A DNA stretch of 64,000 bases from Posidonia oceanica (taxonomy: Eukaryota > Streptophyta > Magnoliopsida > Alismatales > Posidoniaceae): contig JAZBRS010000060.1 of assembly GCA_037176725.1 (NCBI GenBank), positions 51,674,001 to 51,738,000 of the forward strand. The letters run 5' to 3'. Positions 9,345 to 20,595 of the stretch are shown here, in pieces (position 1 is the first letter of the stretch; each line of letters begins with the position of its first letter). Below the pieces are notes generated by a model that saw only the letters and a program-made list of their open reading frames with translations, ran no database searches and was not told the origin of the DNA. Made by a program: the position numbers and the translations under genes.

Positions 9345-12300
9345 TCAAGGGTAGTACTTCTTGAGGTGCAGTGCATTCTAGGGGTATTCAAGCCTAGTGC
9401 CATCCTCTCTGGCCAAACAATAGGCATTGCCTAGATATGCCTCAACCACCAAGTATGGTCCTTCCCAATTTGGTCTCAGTTTCCCATGCTTGCGAGGAAG
9501 GATTTCTTTAAGCACCCATTCACCAACATTGAATTTATGTTCAATTACCTTCTTTTTATAAGCTCTTGCAAGACATTCTTGGTAAAGGCGTGCATGCTCA
9601 GCTGCTTGCAACCGCTTCTCATCTAACAAATCTAACTGTAGACTTAATAATTGCCTCTTATCCTCGGCATTTATTTCATCATCGAGTTGTATTTTAGATG
9701 AGGGGACCATGATCTCAAATGGGACTACTGTCTCCATACCATAAGTAAGCACAAACGAGGTTTGACCCATAGGCGTTCTTATAGAGGTTCAATAGGCTCA
9801 TAAGGTATCAATTAGTTTATCTGTCCAATCAGGTCCCATGGCTACTGCTACCGTTTTCTTAAGGATTCGGATTAACATTTTATTAGCTTCAGCTTGCCCA
9901 TTACCTTGCAGGTAATATGGCGATGAATGATGCAATTCAATCTTAAACTTCTTACAGAGCTTTTTGAAGTCTTGGGATACGAAGATCGCGCCAGTGTCTG
10001 CTACTAGTCTCTTTGGAACCTCGAATCTTGAGAGGATATTTTTCCACATGAACTTGTAAAGATTTGAAGCTTTGATCTCTGTGAATATTTCTACTTCAGC
10101 CCATTTAGTGAAGTACTCAGTGGCTATAAGTATGAACCTATTCTGCTTCTCGGTGTCGAAGGGTCCTACGACATCAAATGCCCACATGGAGAAAGGCCAT
10201 ACTGCTTGAGTCGGGTTTAACTCTGATGCTGGTGCATGTATTCGGTCTGCATGGATCTGGCATTGCTTGCACCTTCTTACCTTGTCTATACAATCTGCCT
10301 CCATTGTGGGCCAGTAATAGCCCCTACGCAGTATCATTTTTGCCATGAACTGAGAACTGATGTGTCCCCCACATATTCCCTCATGCATTTCTCCAAGTAT
10401 GACCTCGACCTCCTTGTAAGTGACGCAGCGTAGCTCCATTCCACTGAAGGACTTCTTGAAAAGGACTTCGGCTCTCATGAAGTATCTTATAGCCATCCTT
10501 TTAACTGCTTCTCTATCTTGTGAAGTTGCATAATCGGGGAAGGTCCCGCCTTGGATGTAGTTCCGGATGTCAAAGAACCACAGGTTCCCGTCATCTTCTA
10601 TGTTGTAACAAACTTCAAACTTGGTTGCCTTTGATTCCCCAATTCTCTGTTTAAGCTCCACCGCCCATGATTCAGCTGAGTCAATGGCGGATGTCCTGTG
10701 TTGTTGTACCATTATTGTTTGCTCCTGGACATTGATGGGGAACTCGATTGAGGAGGCCAATGAAGCAAGAGCATCTGCCAACAAGTTATGACTCCTGAGG
10801 GTATGGACATACACTACTTGCTGAAACTAGGCCAATAGCAAGCGAGCAATGCCTTTGTACGTTTCTAGCCGTGGGTTGAGGGTTCTATACTTGTTCAGAA
10901 TTTGCCTTAGAACTAACTGGGAGTCTCCGATGAGTTTTAGCCGCTTTGCCTCTAGCTCTAGCGCTAGGCGTAATCCGAGGATCAAGGCCTCGTATTCTGC
11001 AACATTGTTGGTATTTGCAGCGAAGTTTAGCTGCACAGCTAGAGGAATGAGAACTCCTTTTGGGGTGAGAAGTGCCACTCCGATGCCTGCCCCTTGTCTG
11101 TTGAGCGCCCCATCAATGTAGAGAATCCACTGTTGAATGGGAGGTTCTGCAGCCTGTATTTCCCGTATTTCTTCATCTGGGAAGTCTGTTTGGACTGGTT
11201 GATACTCTTCAATTGGTAATCCCACCAAATGATCCACTATGGCTTGCCCCTTGACCGCTTTCTGAGGTACGTATTATAGGTCAAATTCAATGAGGAGGAG
11301 CTGCCATCTTGCCAACCTTCCAGGAAGGGCTGGTTTTTCGAACATGTACTTGATTGGATCCATCTTGGCGATGTAACAGACTTTATGGGCTAGGAAGTAG
11401 TGTCTCAACTTTTGGGTTGCCCATACCAAAGCCAAGCAATGCTTTTCTATGGCTGTGTACTTCTCCTCATAATCCAGGAAGGTTCTACTCAGGTAGTAGA
11501 TAACCTTTTCTTTCTTTCCATCCTCATCATGTTGGGCCAGCACTACTCCTATTGATAATGCGGTGACTGCCACATAGAGCAACAAAGGCTTCCCAGATAT
11601 AAGTGCTGATAAGATTGGAGGGCTCATGAGGTATGCTTTGAGCTCATCAAAAGCTTTCTAGCACCACTCATCCCAAGCAAACTCCTTTCCTCCTTTTAAT
11701 AGCTCAAAGAACGGTTTACATCGGTCGGCGTGTTGCGAGATGAATCTTTTGATGAACTGTAAGCGGCCGATAAGTCCTTTGAGCTCCTTGATGTTTCGGG
11801 GAGGAGGCATTTGTGCTATGGCTCTAGCCTTCTGTGGGTCTACTGATGATGAAGCCCAGTAGCTTCCCCGCAATTACCCCAAACACACACTTCTTTGGGT
11901 TCATTTTTAGCTGATATTGCATTGCTCTGCTTAGTACCTTTCTCAGTGCTTCGAAGTGCCCATCCCTTGTCTTTGATTTGACCAGGATGTCATCAACGTA
12001 CACCTCCATGCAATCATGCATCTTGTCATGGAAGATAGCCAGTATTGCTCTCTGATATGTTGCACCGGCGTTCTTGAGACCAAACAGCATGACCATATAG
12101 CAGTATGTCCCCCATGGTGTGATGAATGACGTCTTCTCCTAGTCTTCTTCTGCTAGCTTGATCTGGTTATAACCGGAGAAACCATCTATGAATGATAGCA
12201 TCTCAAATCCCGCTGTATTGTCCATTAGCAAGTCAATATGAGGTAAAGGGAAGTCGTCTTGGGGACAAGCGGCGTTGAGGTTGCGGTAGTCAATGCAAAA

Positions 12301-13149
12301 TCTAACTTTTCTGTCCTTCTTGGCCACTAGCACTATGTTTGAGACCCAACTGGGGTATACAACCACCCTGATGAACTTTTCTTTGTGGAGCTTGTCAATT
12401 TCTTCTTTAACCTTAAGCACGAGCTCCGGCCTTAATCACCTCAATTTCTGCTTGACGAGTTTGGTTCCAGAGTTTAGTGGAAGCAGGTGTTCCACTAGAG
12501 CTGACTGTAGCCCGGGCATGTCTTCGTATTTGAAGGCCAATACATTCACGAATTCTTTCAGGATTTGCACCATCTCTGCTCGTTCTTTTGGGCTCAAACA
12601 TGCACTTATGAATATTGGTTTTGGCTCCTCTGGGGTCCTCAGATTGACCTCTATGGTTTCTTCCTCGGCTGCCTTACTCTGCTCATCATATTTATCCATG
12701 AGGTGTTTGAGAAGGTCTGAGTCGGCCTCTTGATCTTCTTCATCATTACTACAGCTAACCAGCTCATATGCCTCGATCCCAGCACACTTCCCAAACCGAT
12801 CAAATTCTTCTACTAGGAAAACCATGTTAGCAGTAGCTAGCTCCTAAGGCATTGCCTCCGTGTATTGACACACGTGCACAGTTTTTGAAGCGGTGGTCGA
12901 AGTTGACTGCGAGCTGCTAGAGCCAACATGGTGATCCTTTCCCTTATTGAAAAAAGAAAGTAAATCACTTTTATTTCTAGAAAATGAAAACAATGCAGAA
13001 TTAAATAAAGTTTTATTTACAGAATCTAGGGGGATGCCCCTAGAGTTACCTGCATCAGTAGAGGTAGGAGCCTTTCTAGGCGGGCTCATCAATGTTGACG
13101 TTCCCACCATCTTCGAAAAGCTCATGATTTGCCCCCAGGTCAGGGTCAA
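9345..13149 (-). pseudogene. E1 pol: RT, RNase H, second RNase H, integrase (degenerate)
   Basis: Read on the minus strand: RT at about 12420-11830 with VRFCIDYRNLN, FGLKNAGATYQ and the catalytic YVDD; RNase H at about 11630-11270 (LYVAVTALSIGVVL, YYLSRTFLDYEEKY); a second, archaeal-type RNase H at 11150-10830 (ILYIDGALNRQGAG, NVAEYEALILGL, GDSQLV); integrase from 10814, with the zinc pair CKQCQ and catalytic-core blocks around FDVVGPF, VADTGAIF and GNGQAEA; and the integrase C-terminus (GEWVLKEILP, RPNWEGPY, LKKYY) ending at 9345. Nonsense codons lie at about 12844, 12436, 12139, 11658, 11274, 10827, 9798 and 9378, and there is one frameshift near 11830-11870. The two RNase H domains are the reason for the Tat assignment. 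Confidence 0.85.
12914..13049 (-). other. possible intron at the E1 protease/RT boundary
   Basis: On the minus strand, GATGCAG|GTAACTC (13049) and a pyrimidine-rich stretch followed by CTCTAGCAG|CTCGCAG (12914) would make a 136-base intron. A spliced intron between protease and RT is a reported property of Ogre elements, which makes the site worth noting. The reading frame across 13149-12844 is also open without splicing until a TAG, so the case is weak. Confidence 0.3.
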
Positions 13150-15819
13150 TTTCAGGCCTATGAGGCTGCAGATCTTCAGAGAGGTTCGCCGCGATATGGC
13201 GAACTTTAACTACCAGTCGTTGTGACCGGCGTACACTTTGCCCCACAAGTTGCTCCAAAGAAGAATAACAGTTCGAATCTGGAGGAAGAGGAGGCTCGGA
13301 AGCGGCAGTGCCAGAAGGAAGGAGAGAAGAAGGAAGAGGTGGCTCGTCCGGAGGTTCGGGAGCCGGTGTGCTTAACAGTGGTGGCAGCGATGTTGTAGTC
13401 TGACCTTCTGGAGGCTCTGCTGGCAACTCTACTACAGTCTAACCTTCTGGAGGCTCTACTGTCAACTCTACTACAGTCTAACCTTCTGGAGGCTCTACTA
13501 TCAACTCTATTGCAGTCTGACCTTCTGGAGGCTCTACTGGCAACTCAAGTGTTTGGAATAAGCCGGAAATGTCTTCGTCGGCTGTGTCCCTTGCACTTGG
13601 AAGAGTGTATTTGGTTGATTTTGCCAATATGATATTTCCCAGTGGAGATGTATTCGGATCAAAGATCCCTACACTGGTGAAATGATTTTGTAGACTCCAC
13701 TGTAACGGCTGTTTGTCGGGGAACTGGTCAAAGCCAGGTCCTCCTTTCCCTTCTCTGTCACAAGCCTTAATTGGCTCCTTCATTCCTTTTCCTTCCGGGC
13801 CTAAGTCCTGGCCTTCCCTATAGCCAATCTTCCTCATGATCTCCCAACCTACACTCATAGAGGATCTTCTGTATTTTGGAGATTCTTTCTTTCTGTGAAC
13901 CAGCTTGGGCTTGGCCCATTTGTCCCATAGCTCGACCATAGATACTATATTATTCTCTTTCTCGGCACGGGTTGGCTTTTCTCGCACATTGAACTGGTGC
14001 GGCAGATATATCACATTTGCCTCAGCTTCTTTGTCTGGTATGTCCCCTGCTATTTTGACAATTTTTCTATTGTGGGGGAATTTCAGACATTGGTGCCAAG
14101 GGGATGATACTGCTTTCAAGTTGTCGAGCCATTGTCTCCCCAAAATGATCTGATATGGAACTTTCATGTCTATGACAATCAGTTGGGTTAGGACCTGGGT
14201 TGGTCCTATCCCGATCATGGTGGTCCATTTGCCGTGAGCTTTTCTCTTGCTGTCATCATATTCGGCAATTGTCATATCAATGGGAGTTAGGAAGGCTTCA
14301 TTCACACCCAGAGCCTGTATTGTATTTAGAGAACAAATATTCATTGAAGCCCCAGTATCTATAAGCACTCCAGACACTAAATGATTATTTATGGAAATTG
14401 TTACATTTAGTGGTGCTTTCCTCCTCTCTATCGATGCCAACTCGCTATCAGCAAATGTAATTATGGACTCTACAAATGCTATTGTAGCTATTACATGGAG
14501 ATCCTCTACTGGCATGTCCGGGGCAACTTGAGCCTTCTCTAGCACTTCCTGTAGAGCTTTTCGACGTTGGACCGAGCTGTTTATGAGATCGAAAATTGAG
14601 ATCCTGGCTTGTGTCTTCTTTAGTTGCTCTAGGATGTCATACTCTGCTAGCACAGGTCCTTCTTGGGGTCTGACTGGCTCTGTTTGCTCCACTGGTGGCA
14701 TGATTCGGTTTGATAACCTCCTGCCTCTAGTTATTGGTGTTGCGGCCTCATTCTCTTTGCCTTGGCTGCCTGATTCTTCTTTCTTTTTGTGTGGCCATGC
14801 GAAGATAGGCTTCTTTTGCATAGATCCCCCAAGCTCTGGTGGTTTTATGGCTCTGGCTAGTTGTTCAACCGGTACTCGGAAGATTGGGAATGTTGGAGTG
14901 ATAGCGTTCCCAAATACCAAGGTATTTTGTGAGCCTAGTGCTTTGAGGGCCGACAATTGACATGATGGTGGCCTAGCTGCTCTGAAGATTGGGGAGACCG
15001 GTATGATAGTGGCTTGGGGCCCCACAACAATGACTTTCTCCATGGCAGAAGTTGTGATTCCTCCTTTTCCCGAAGGGTTGCTATTTGAGGCTCAGGCAAT
15101 TTGAACTTGCATAATTTCCCTGGGCGATTAGCAGGAATGCTAACGACTGCTCCCTCGTATTTGAATTTCAACAACTGATGAACAAGGGATGCTACGGCTC
15201 CGACTTCTGCTAGCCAAGACCTCCTGAGAATGAGAGGTTCTAGGACTTCCTCCTTCATGATGATCACTAAGGTGATGCTGGTCAAAGGACCCACTATGAT
15301 TTCCATTGGTATCGTCCCCAGAGCCAGTCTCTCACTTTGGTCGAACCCGGTGCACATGAAAGGGGTCTTGTCTAGCCCATCTTCATTGATCCCTAGGTTT
15401 CGGAGTGTGGATAGAGAACTAAGGCTTCGGCTTGCTCCGGTATCAACTAGCACTCCCTGCAGCACATGGTCATTGATGCCCACTGTAATGATGAGCGGTA
15501 GTTCCTGCTTATGCAGAGGTAGAAGCTCGGATTCTTGGAAGACAATATTTTCCCACTCAAATCGCTTGGTGGCTTTTTGAATTATGATGAGAGTGTTTTC
15601 TTCCTCCATGCTATCTTGTGGTTCATCCGCTGCTGTGAGGTTGAACTGACTAAAAATATCTTCAACTGTTAGCCCTTCTCCTGCCTCGCTGTCCCAGTCA
15701 TCATCTGAGATTATCTCCCCATTATCAGCTTGGTTGCCCCAGTCCTCATCAGATATTGCTTGACTGTCCCAGTCCTTTGTTATTAATGGATTGGGGATCT
15801 CATCGTCCTTGAATGCCAT
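13076..15819 (-). pseudogene. E1 protease region with two tandem protease-like domains and a G-patch-like motif
   Basis: The first domain (15819-14935 frame) has an acidic Asp/Trp-rich start, then LIITVGINDHVLQGVLVDTGAS with DTG encoded at 15436-15444. After a frameshift near 15000 the second frame (15043-13076) has a helical segment (KKTQARISIFDLINSS), then VTISINNHLVSGVLIDTGAS with DTG at 14351-14359 and IILGRQWL. Only the second matches the position of the single protease in E2. Each has DTGA, the retropepsin catalytic triad context, so E1 carries two aspartic-protease-like domains about 1.08 kb apart. A G-patch-like stretch (WEIMRKIGYREGQDLG, GKGMKEPI) follows, then 13-residue PPEGQT repeats and a Pro-rich tail. 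Stops at 13478 and 13439 replace Gln codons. Confidence 0.75.
13402..13557 (-). repeat. 39-bp tandem repeat (13-residue VEPPEGQT repeat)
   Basis: Four copies with start points at about 13402, 13441, 13480 and 13519. On the coding strand they give the peptide unit EPPEGQT..EL.V. In two copies the Gln codon CAG has become TAG. The repeat continues the protease frame and lies just before the Pro-rich linker to RT. Confidence 0.85.
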
Positions 15820-15870
15820 TATTTGATGATTAGGGAGGGGATCATTGTAGATCTGCTGAGATGTCCCCGT

Positions 15871-17785
15871 CTACTCTCTCTGTTTGGCTCTTTTCACTAG
15901 GACGTCCCATTCAAACACATCTGCCTCTACCATGTCATAGACTATGTCTCTGAAAGTCCAGCAGTCATCAATGTTGTGACCATGTCTTCTATGGAACGGA
16001 CAATACTTGCTTTGGTCACTATTTGGAATTTCCGGCCTTACTGGTGGGAGTTCAATTGCTTTTGCACCTTCCAGCTCTATGAACATATCCGCCAGTGTGA
16101 CTGGTAGAGGATGGTAATGGTCCCTTTCCCCCCCTTTGGGTGGCAATAGTTGTGGAGGGGGAACATTATGATAATTGCCCCTATTCCCATTATTGTTGCG
16201 GCGATTTCCATTATTAGCTTGACCGCTCTGATTGCCCCTATTCCATTGTGGTCAGGGGGCATTCCACATAAGGTGGATTTGCTGTTGAGGGGGATTACTC
16301 CATGTTTGTTGCTAGGGAGGAGGATGATTCCATGTTTGTTGCTGCTGAGGAGGAGGTCGGTTCCATGATTGTTGCTGCTGAGGATGGCTCCATGATTATT
16401 GTTGCTGAGGAGGGTGGCTCCATGATTGTTGCTGAGGTAGGTGGCTCCATGATGGATGCTGCGAGGTTATTATAGCCCTCTACTCTGATGGTTTTGGCAC
16501 AGAATTAATCCTATTGATAGCTCCAGTCACGCCTTCCACCACTTGTACTTTTCGGCTCTTCTTGGGCTCCTCCATGAATTCATGCAGATTTTCTTTGACG
16601 GAGGCAGCCACTTCGTACAGAGCTGCTACATTGGGATAGTATGCATTCACGAGTCTCTTCTTCATTGGTCCGGTGGTATTTGCAATGAGAGTCTGGACCA
16701 CTTGTCTTTCTAGGATGGTCAGGCCTAATCTGGCTGCCATTTCAAGCCATATGTTGGCGAATGTTACCCAGCTTTCGCCTTGCCTCATGACCTCTTTGCT
16801 TAGATCATGGAAGGTCGGCTTCGGATCTATTTTGTGCTAGTATTTGGTGAGGAAGCTCTCTCTGATTTTGTCAAAGCTACTGAGATCTTCCTTGGAGAGG
16901 GTGAGGAACCAGTCCATGGGTTCACCTTCGAGTGAGTAGAAGAAAAGGTGTATGATAAGCCCCAGATCATATAAATAGGGGGCTGACTCCATCTGGAACT
17001 GCACAAGATGGCTGAGTGGGTTTGTGGTTCCATCGAACTTGGGAGTCTTCGGGTACTTGAAGCCCGAGGGAAGTCTAAATGGAGGAAACCGGCTCATGTC
17101 GAAGTTTGCCGGAGCTTGGATATGTACTCCCAATGCGCTGAGAATCTTTCTCATCTCATCCAAATTAGTTATCCCGGCTGATGGGGTCGGGATGTGTGAA
17201 TTGAATGATTGGTGGTTATGCTGCTGATGAGGATAGCTGTTGCAGAAATATTGAGTTGCGACCAGCTCGTGTCGCAGAGGAGATGCCTGGTGGGGGTGAT
17301 AATCCAGTAGAGGTTGGTTGCTAGCTATTGGTGCTTGGAGAAGTGGTTCTTGGTGCCCGTAGGGTGGACCTACTCTTTCTCTGTACTCGCCATGTGGCAT
17401 TTGGTTTTGTTCCTAGATCAAGGGGTTTGCCCTTGATTTGTAAGCTCCGTTGAGCATTGTGCCTTGCCCTTGGTGGTTCATGTCCGGCAGTGGGTTGCCA
17501 TACTGCCCTGGTATAGTTCGTCAGGTGTATGGTCCGCAACTGGCCTTCGTTGTCTTTCACTAAGGGAGGGTGGCTGCTAGAGGTTGTTCTGACACGGCCT
17601 AGTGGGGTTGGTGCCTCTTCGTTCAAGAATTGATACATAGCTTTATACTGGATTGAGTCTGGATCCAAGGCTTCTCCGGTGGTCGAATGGTAGATGGTGA
17701 CTATAGGTTCTTCTCCTGATACACTTGTCGAGTCTGACCTCTCTCTTTCTGAATGTTCAGCTTCAAAGGTTTGGTTCAGCATCAT
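15871..17785 (-). pseudogene. E1 gag: capsid domain, Gln/Pro/Trp repeats and CHHC knuckle (degenerate)
   Basis: An N-terminal Ser/Thr/Glu-rich part (17785-17321 frame) passes into the capsid-like retrotransposon gag domain (17400-16480 frame: FPPFRLPSGFKYPKTPKFDG, HLFFYSLEGEPMDWF, FDKIRESFLTKY, then TFANIWLEMAARLGL). Its frame is broken by a TAG at 16837 that stands where related proteins have Gln. A low-complexity stretch of Gln, Pro, Trp and Ser repeats follows (16265-16460), then a short frame 16146-15871 with YCPFHRRHGHNIDDCWTF, a C-X2-H-X4-H-X4-C knuckle. Gag would form the particle that packages element RNA. The start at 17785 is the first ATG of the frame and is not certain. Confidence 0.75.
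16265..16460 (-). repeat. Gln/Pro/Trp-coding tandem repeat in E1 gag
   Basis: About five imperfect copies of a 33-36 bp unit (on the plus strand GGCTCCATGATTGTTGCTGC followed by TGAGGA). On the coding strand they read as Gln runs separated by SWSHPP or TWNHPP. They lie between the capsid domain and the knuckle. Confidence 0.75.
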
Positions 17786-19337
17786 AGCAACTTTAAAAAT
17801 GAGATGATATTTGATTCAGGGCGTAATACGCCTTGCAATGCGGCGTTTAACGTTGGACGCAGGTAGTTCCGGTGTTCAACACCTTCATCAATATTCCTCT
17901 TTTCTTTTCCTGTCTTTCCTTTTCCTCTCTTTTTTTTTCTTTTTTTCCTCTCTCTTTTTTCTATTTTCTTTTTTTCTTTTTCTTCTTTTTTTTCTGTTTT
18001 TTTCTTTTCTTTTCTTTTTCTTTTCTTTTTTTTATTTTTTATATATAAAGGAATGATTACAAGTAATTACAAAAGAAAAAAGAAAAGAAAAAAAACAGAA
18101 AAAAAAAGAAGAATTACATAAGCTTTGCGATTTAATACAGGTTCCTAAAAAAATAAAAACTGAATATAAAACTGGAACAGTCCTGTTTATGGTTTTTTTT
18201 TCAATGTTTTACCCTACAATTAATCCACCACAGAGAAGCTAAAAATAAACAGCCAATCAGAGAATGTGTTAGACGCGGTATCTCCTGCATCTAACGTTAA
18301 ATGCAGAGATGTCGGCGTCTAATACCCTATTATAGAGAACTACACAGAAACACTTTCAGACAGCGATTAAAGTTTTGATTTATGTTTTCGCTTTGATATT
18401 AGTGTCTTAAACCTGCATAGCTCTCAAGGTACCTTAAGGCTTGGGTATGTCTTCTTTTTTTCAGGGATTTCTATGGATCCTCACGAAAATTGGTAAATAT
18501 TTTTTTTAGTACTACCCCCTACCTCAACTCCTAAGAATGTTAGGGGGAGCTAGAATACACTTAGATCCCTACCCCGTAGAGGTAAAGTCCAGCGTACTCA
18601 GGATTGATCGGGTCCCTCGCGTATCAATCACAACAAACATAAACAAACCACCGAAGGGGGGGAGAATGCAAATCTAGACTTGGGATTCTAACTTTCTTCC
18701 ACACGGAGCAAGGGAAAGGAGAGTGCTCCTTGTGAAAGCAAGTGACAACACAAACACCTTTCTTAAGTCCTTTGCAACAAGGGTGCTCAAGATTTAAGTG
18801 GTTATTTTGTGTAATCCAAGACAAGACACAATCAAATTAGTTCCCTAAATATGGCCATGCAAGTCATACAGAAAAATTCGATTTTTATTTGATTTTTTGT
18901 AAAGCACCCAAAAGAAAATGAAGTTCCAGTCCCTATGACAAAGCCGATCACCTCACACCTCAGTCTTTAGGCCAGTTATGAAAAGAAAACAAAGAAAAAT
19001 GTTGAAACAAAAAGGCTCCTATTCAATGGTCGTTAGACGCTGGTACTAGAGCATCTAATGTTAAACGCTCCAGATCACGCATATAATGTACTGACAAAGT
19101 TTTTTTTACAGAAAATCAATGGTTTTTACGAACCACCCCCACTCCCGAGAATCACAAAGAAAAGGGGAGGTGGTTTCAGTTATTTAGACGTAAAAAAAAC
19201 AAGTAGGGTCACGGCACCTCAAAACACTACGAGGAATTTCATCGCTACCTTAAAAAAAACTAAAAAACTAGAAATGAAGGTAACAAGGAAGAAGAAGAGG
19301 AAGAAATTACTCACCTTGCACGGGGGCACTTCTAGCC
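17786..19337 (-). other. E1 leader between PBS and gag
   Basis: Long untranslated leader. It holds hairpin motifs at 17817-17866 (GGGCGTAATACGCC, GCGTTTAACGTTGGACGC), 18268-18335 (GTGTTAGACGCGG, GCATCTAACGTTAAATGC, GGCGTCTAATACC) and 19029-19090 (CGTTAGACGCTGG, GCATCTAATGTTAAACGC). A pyrimidine-rich tract at 17880-18045 is purine-rich on the RNA strand. I see no convincing ORF. Confidence 0.55.
17880..18045. repeat. CT/T-rich low-complexity tract
   Basis: About 165 bases of almost pure pyrimidine (TCTTTTC, TTTTTCTTTT runs) on the plus strand. It gives a meaningless Phe/Leu/Ser ORF at 17811-18056. On the E1 sense strand it is a purine tract just upstream of gag, not at a 3' LTR, so it is not the usual polypurine tract. 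Confidence 0.7.
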
Positions 19338-19355
19338 GTCCCACCGTGATCGCCA
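19338..19355 (-). other. E1 primer-binding site candidate
   Basis: On the minus strand TGGCGATCACGGTGGGAC begins three bases after the LTR end (...TATCCACA, GAT, TGGCG). It starts with TGG, complementary to the CCA end of a tRNA, as a PBS must. It differs from the TGGCGACTCYGCTGGGGA site of the other elements here, so E1 should use another tRNA. I cannot name it without a tRNA list. Confidence 0.6.
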
Positions 19356-20020
19356 ATCTGTGGATATGAGGTTTTTTTTTTGCTTGGAGGAGAAGGTTTG
19401 AGGTTTTGCTCTTTGTTGGCCTTCTCAGAGTCCCCTTTTGCTTGTATCCGGTTTCGACACTCCACGTGTATCGAAACCAGTGTGATCACCACTCTCAGTT
19501 TGCTTGCACTGGCCCTCGAGACGCCTTGGGAGATGTGATGTGTGGATTCGGCTACCTTGGGACAACACCAGCATTGCCCAAGGGTGCCCATGCTTGGTGA
19601 GTCTCTTCTTCTTTTTCTTCCTTGTAAAACAAATGTTAGCAAAAAAAATTGGAACAATATGATGTAGTAACTTATTCAGAATAAATAAAATGGGGCATAA
19701 AGAAACATGAAGAAATACTTACCCGATGGGTTTTATCCCCCCGGTTGCAACTATGTATGAATGCCTAGCTACAACAATATATGAAATGAAATGCGATTCG
19801 CAAAAATAAAAAGAAAAACCCCTTTGTTTATTTAAGAAATGTAATATGCGGTTGGCATGGTTGGAGATGGAAGAAAACTCAAGCTCTTTCAAAACTCTTT
19901 CTCAACATAATCTCTCTCGAGATTCTGGCTCAAAACTCTCTCAATTTTTCTTTCACAAATTCCTCTAAAAATTCCCTCCTAATTCAAATTCGTCTCTTGT
20001 GGCTGTGAGGGTACCCCTGC

Positions 20021-20027
20021 TTTTATA
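20021..20027 (-). promoter_or_regulatory. TATA box of E1 LTR
   Basis: On the minus strand GCTTCTATAAAAGCAGGGG contains TATAAAA. It lies inside the LTR about 65 bases downstream of the last U3 hairpin (20091), a good position for the element promoter. Confidence 0.6.
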
Positions 20028-20090
20028 GAAGCAAGGGAGGAACAAATATGGATTAAATGGCCAGATCATCAAACTTTCCAATTCTAGGGT

Positions 20091-20147
20091 GTTATAAGCT
20101 GGAATCCCCACGTATAACGTTATAAGCTGGAATCCCAGCGTATAACG
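20091..20147. repeat. U3 hairpin pair in the E1 LTR (cluster 7a)
   Basis: Two successive hairpins. The second (20118-20147) has arms CGTTATAAGCTGG and CCAGCGTATAACG around a four-base loop; 12 of 13 positions pair. The first (20091-20117) is GTTATAAGCTGG with CCACGTATAAC. They are the clearest members of the dispersed motif family and lie directly upstream of the LTR TATA box. Confidence 0.85.
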
Positions 20148-20316
20148 ACCTCTGAGGTACAGCTGCCAGAATAAAGGAATATTCCCTTAATAATGGTTGA
20201 TTAATAGTCTTTAAACCAGTTTTAATTGCCTTGACTGGCCAACAGATTCTAAAGAAGGTAAAAATATGGATTTCGTATTTGGCTAAATAAGGAAAGTTTG
20301 TGTCTGGCACTGGGTT

Positions 20317-20379
20317 TCAACGTTAGACGCTGGAAAACCAACGTCTTATGTTATAAGCTAGAATTCCAGCGTATAACGC
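20317..20379. repeat. U3 hairpin pair in the E1 LTR (cluster 7b)
   Basis: The arms CGTTAGACGCTGG and CCAACGTCTTATG lie around AAAA, then GTTATAAGCTAG and CCAGCGTATAACG around a few bases. They repeat the pattern of cluster 7a about 200 bases further upstream in U3. Confidence 0.85.
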
Positions 20380-20595
20380 CCTCAGTTAGTCCACTTTCCT
20401 AATTTGGTCGAGAAATGATGGATACTCAAGTTGTTGACACTTAAAGCTCAATAAGGGATAAAGATAACATTTTGAATATGGGAATAGGTGTTTGGCTCAA
20501 GTGAGAGTGCTCGGATTGAGCAAAGAGCCTCTAGGGATGACCTAATGCAAAAAACTACACTACCATGAAGGGAGTGCCAAAACAGGGTATTTACA

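Larger units (their letters stand above)
1..20595 (-). mobile_element. E1: Tat-type Ty3/gypsy LTR retrotransposon, 5' LTR to 3' region (3' LTR outside window)
   Basis: The element reads right to left: LTR (20595-19359), primer-binding site, leader, gag (17785), two protease-like domains, RT, RNase H, second RNase H, integrase (ends 9345), then more than 9 kb of 3' region. The second RNase H places it in the Tat clade. No second copy of the LTR start (TGTAAATACCCTG on the minus strand) was found below 9345, so the 3' LTR should lie left of position 1 and the element exceeds 20.6 kb. The coding parts carry many stops and at least two frameshifts, so it cannot be autonomous now. It was inserted into the leader of element F. 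The 5 bases CTATT at 20596-20600 are the expected target duplication, but its partner is outside the window. Confidence 0.8.
19359..20595 (-). repeat. E1 5' LTR (about 1.24 kb)
   Basis: It begins TGTAAATACCCTGTTTTGG at 20595 and ends TATCCACA at 19359 (minus strand), followed by the PBS. TATAAAA at 20027-20021 puts U3 at about 570 bases. Two pairs of hairpin motifs lie in U3 just upstream of the TATA box. No second copy is present in the window, so the boundaries rest on the TG..CA ends, the PBS and the fact that F sequence starts directly after 20595. Confidence 0.7.

Noticed and set aside
17811..18056. Phe/Ser/Leu-rich ORF on the plus strand
   Set aside because: Produced by the pyrimidine tract; it is not a membrane protein.
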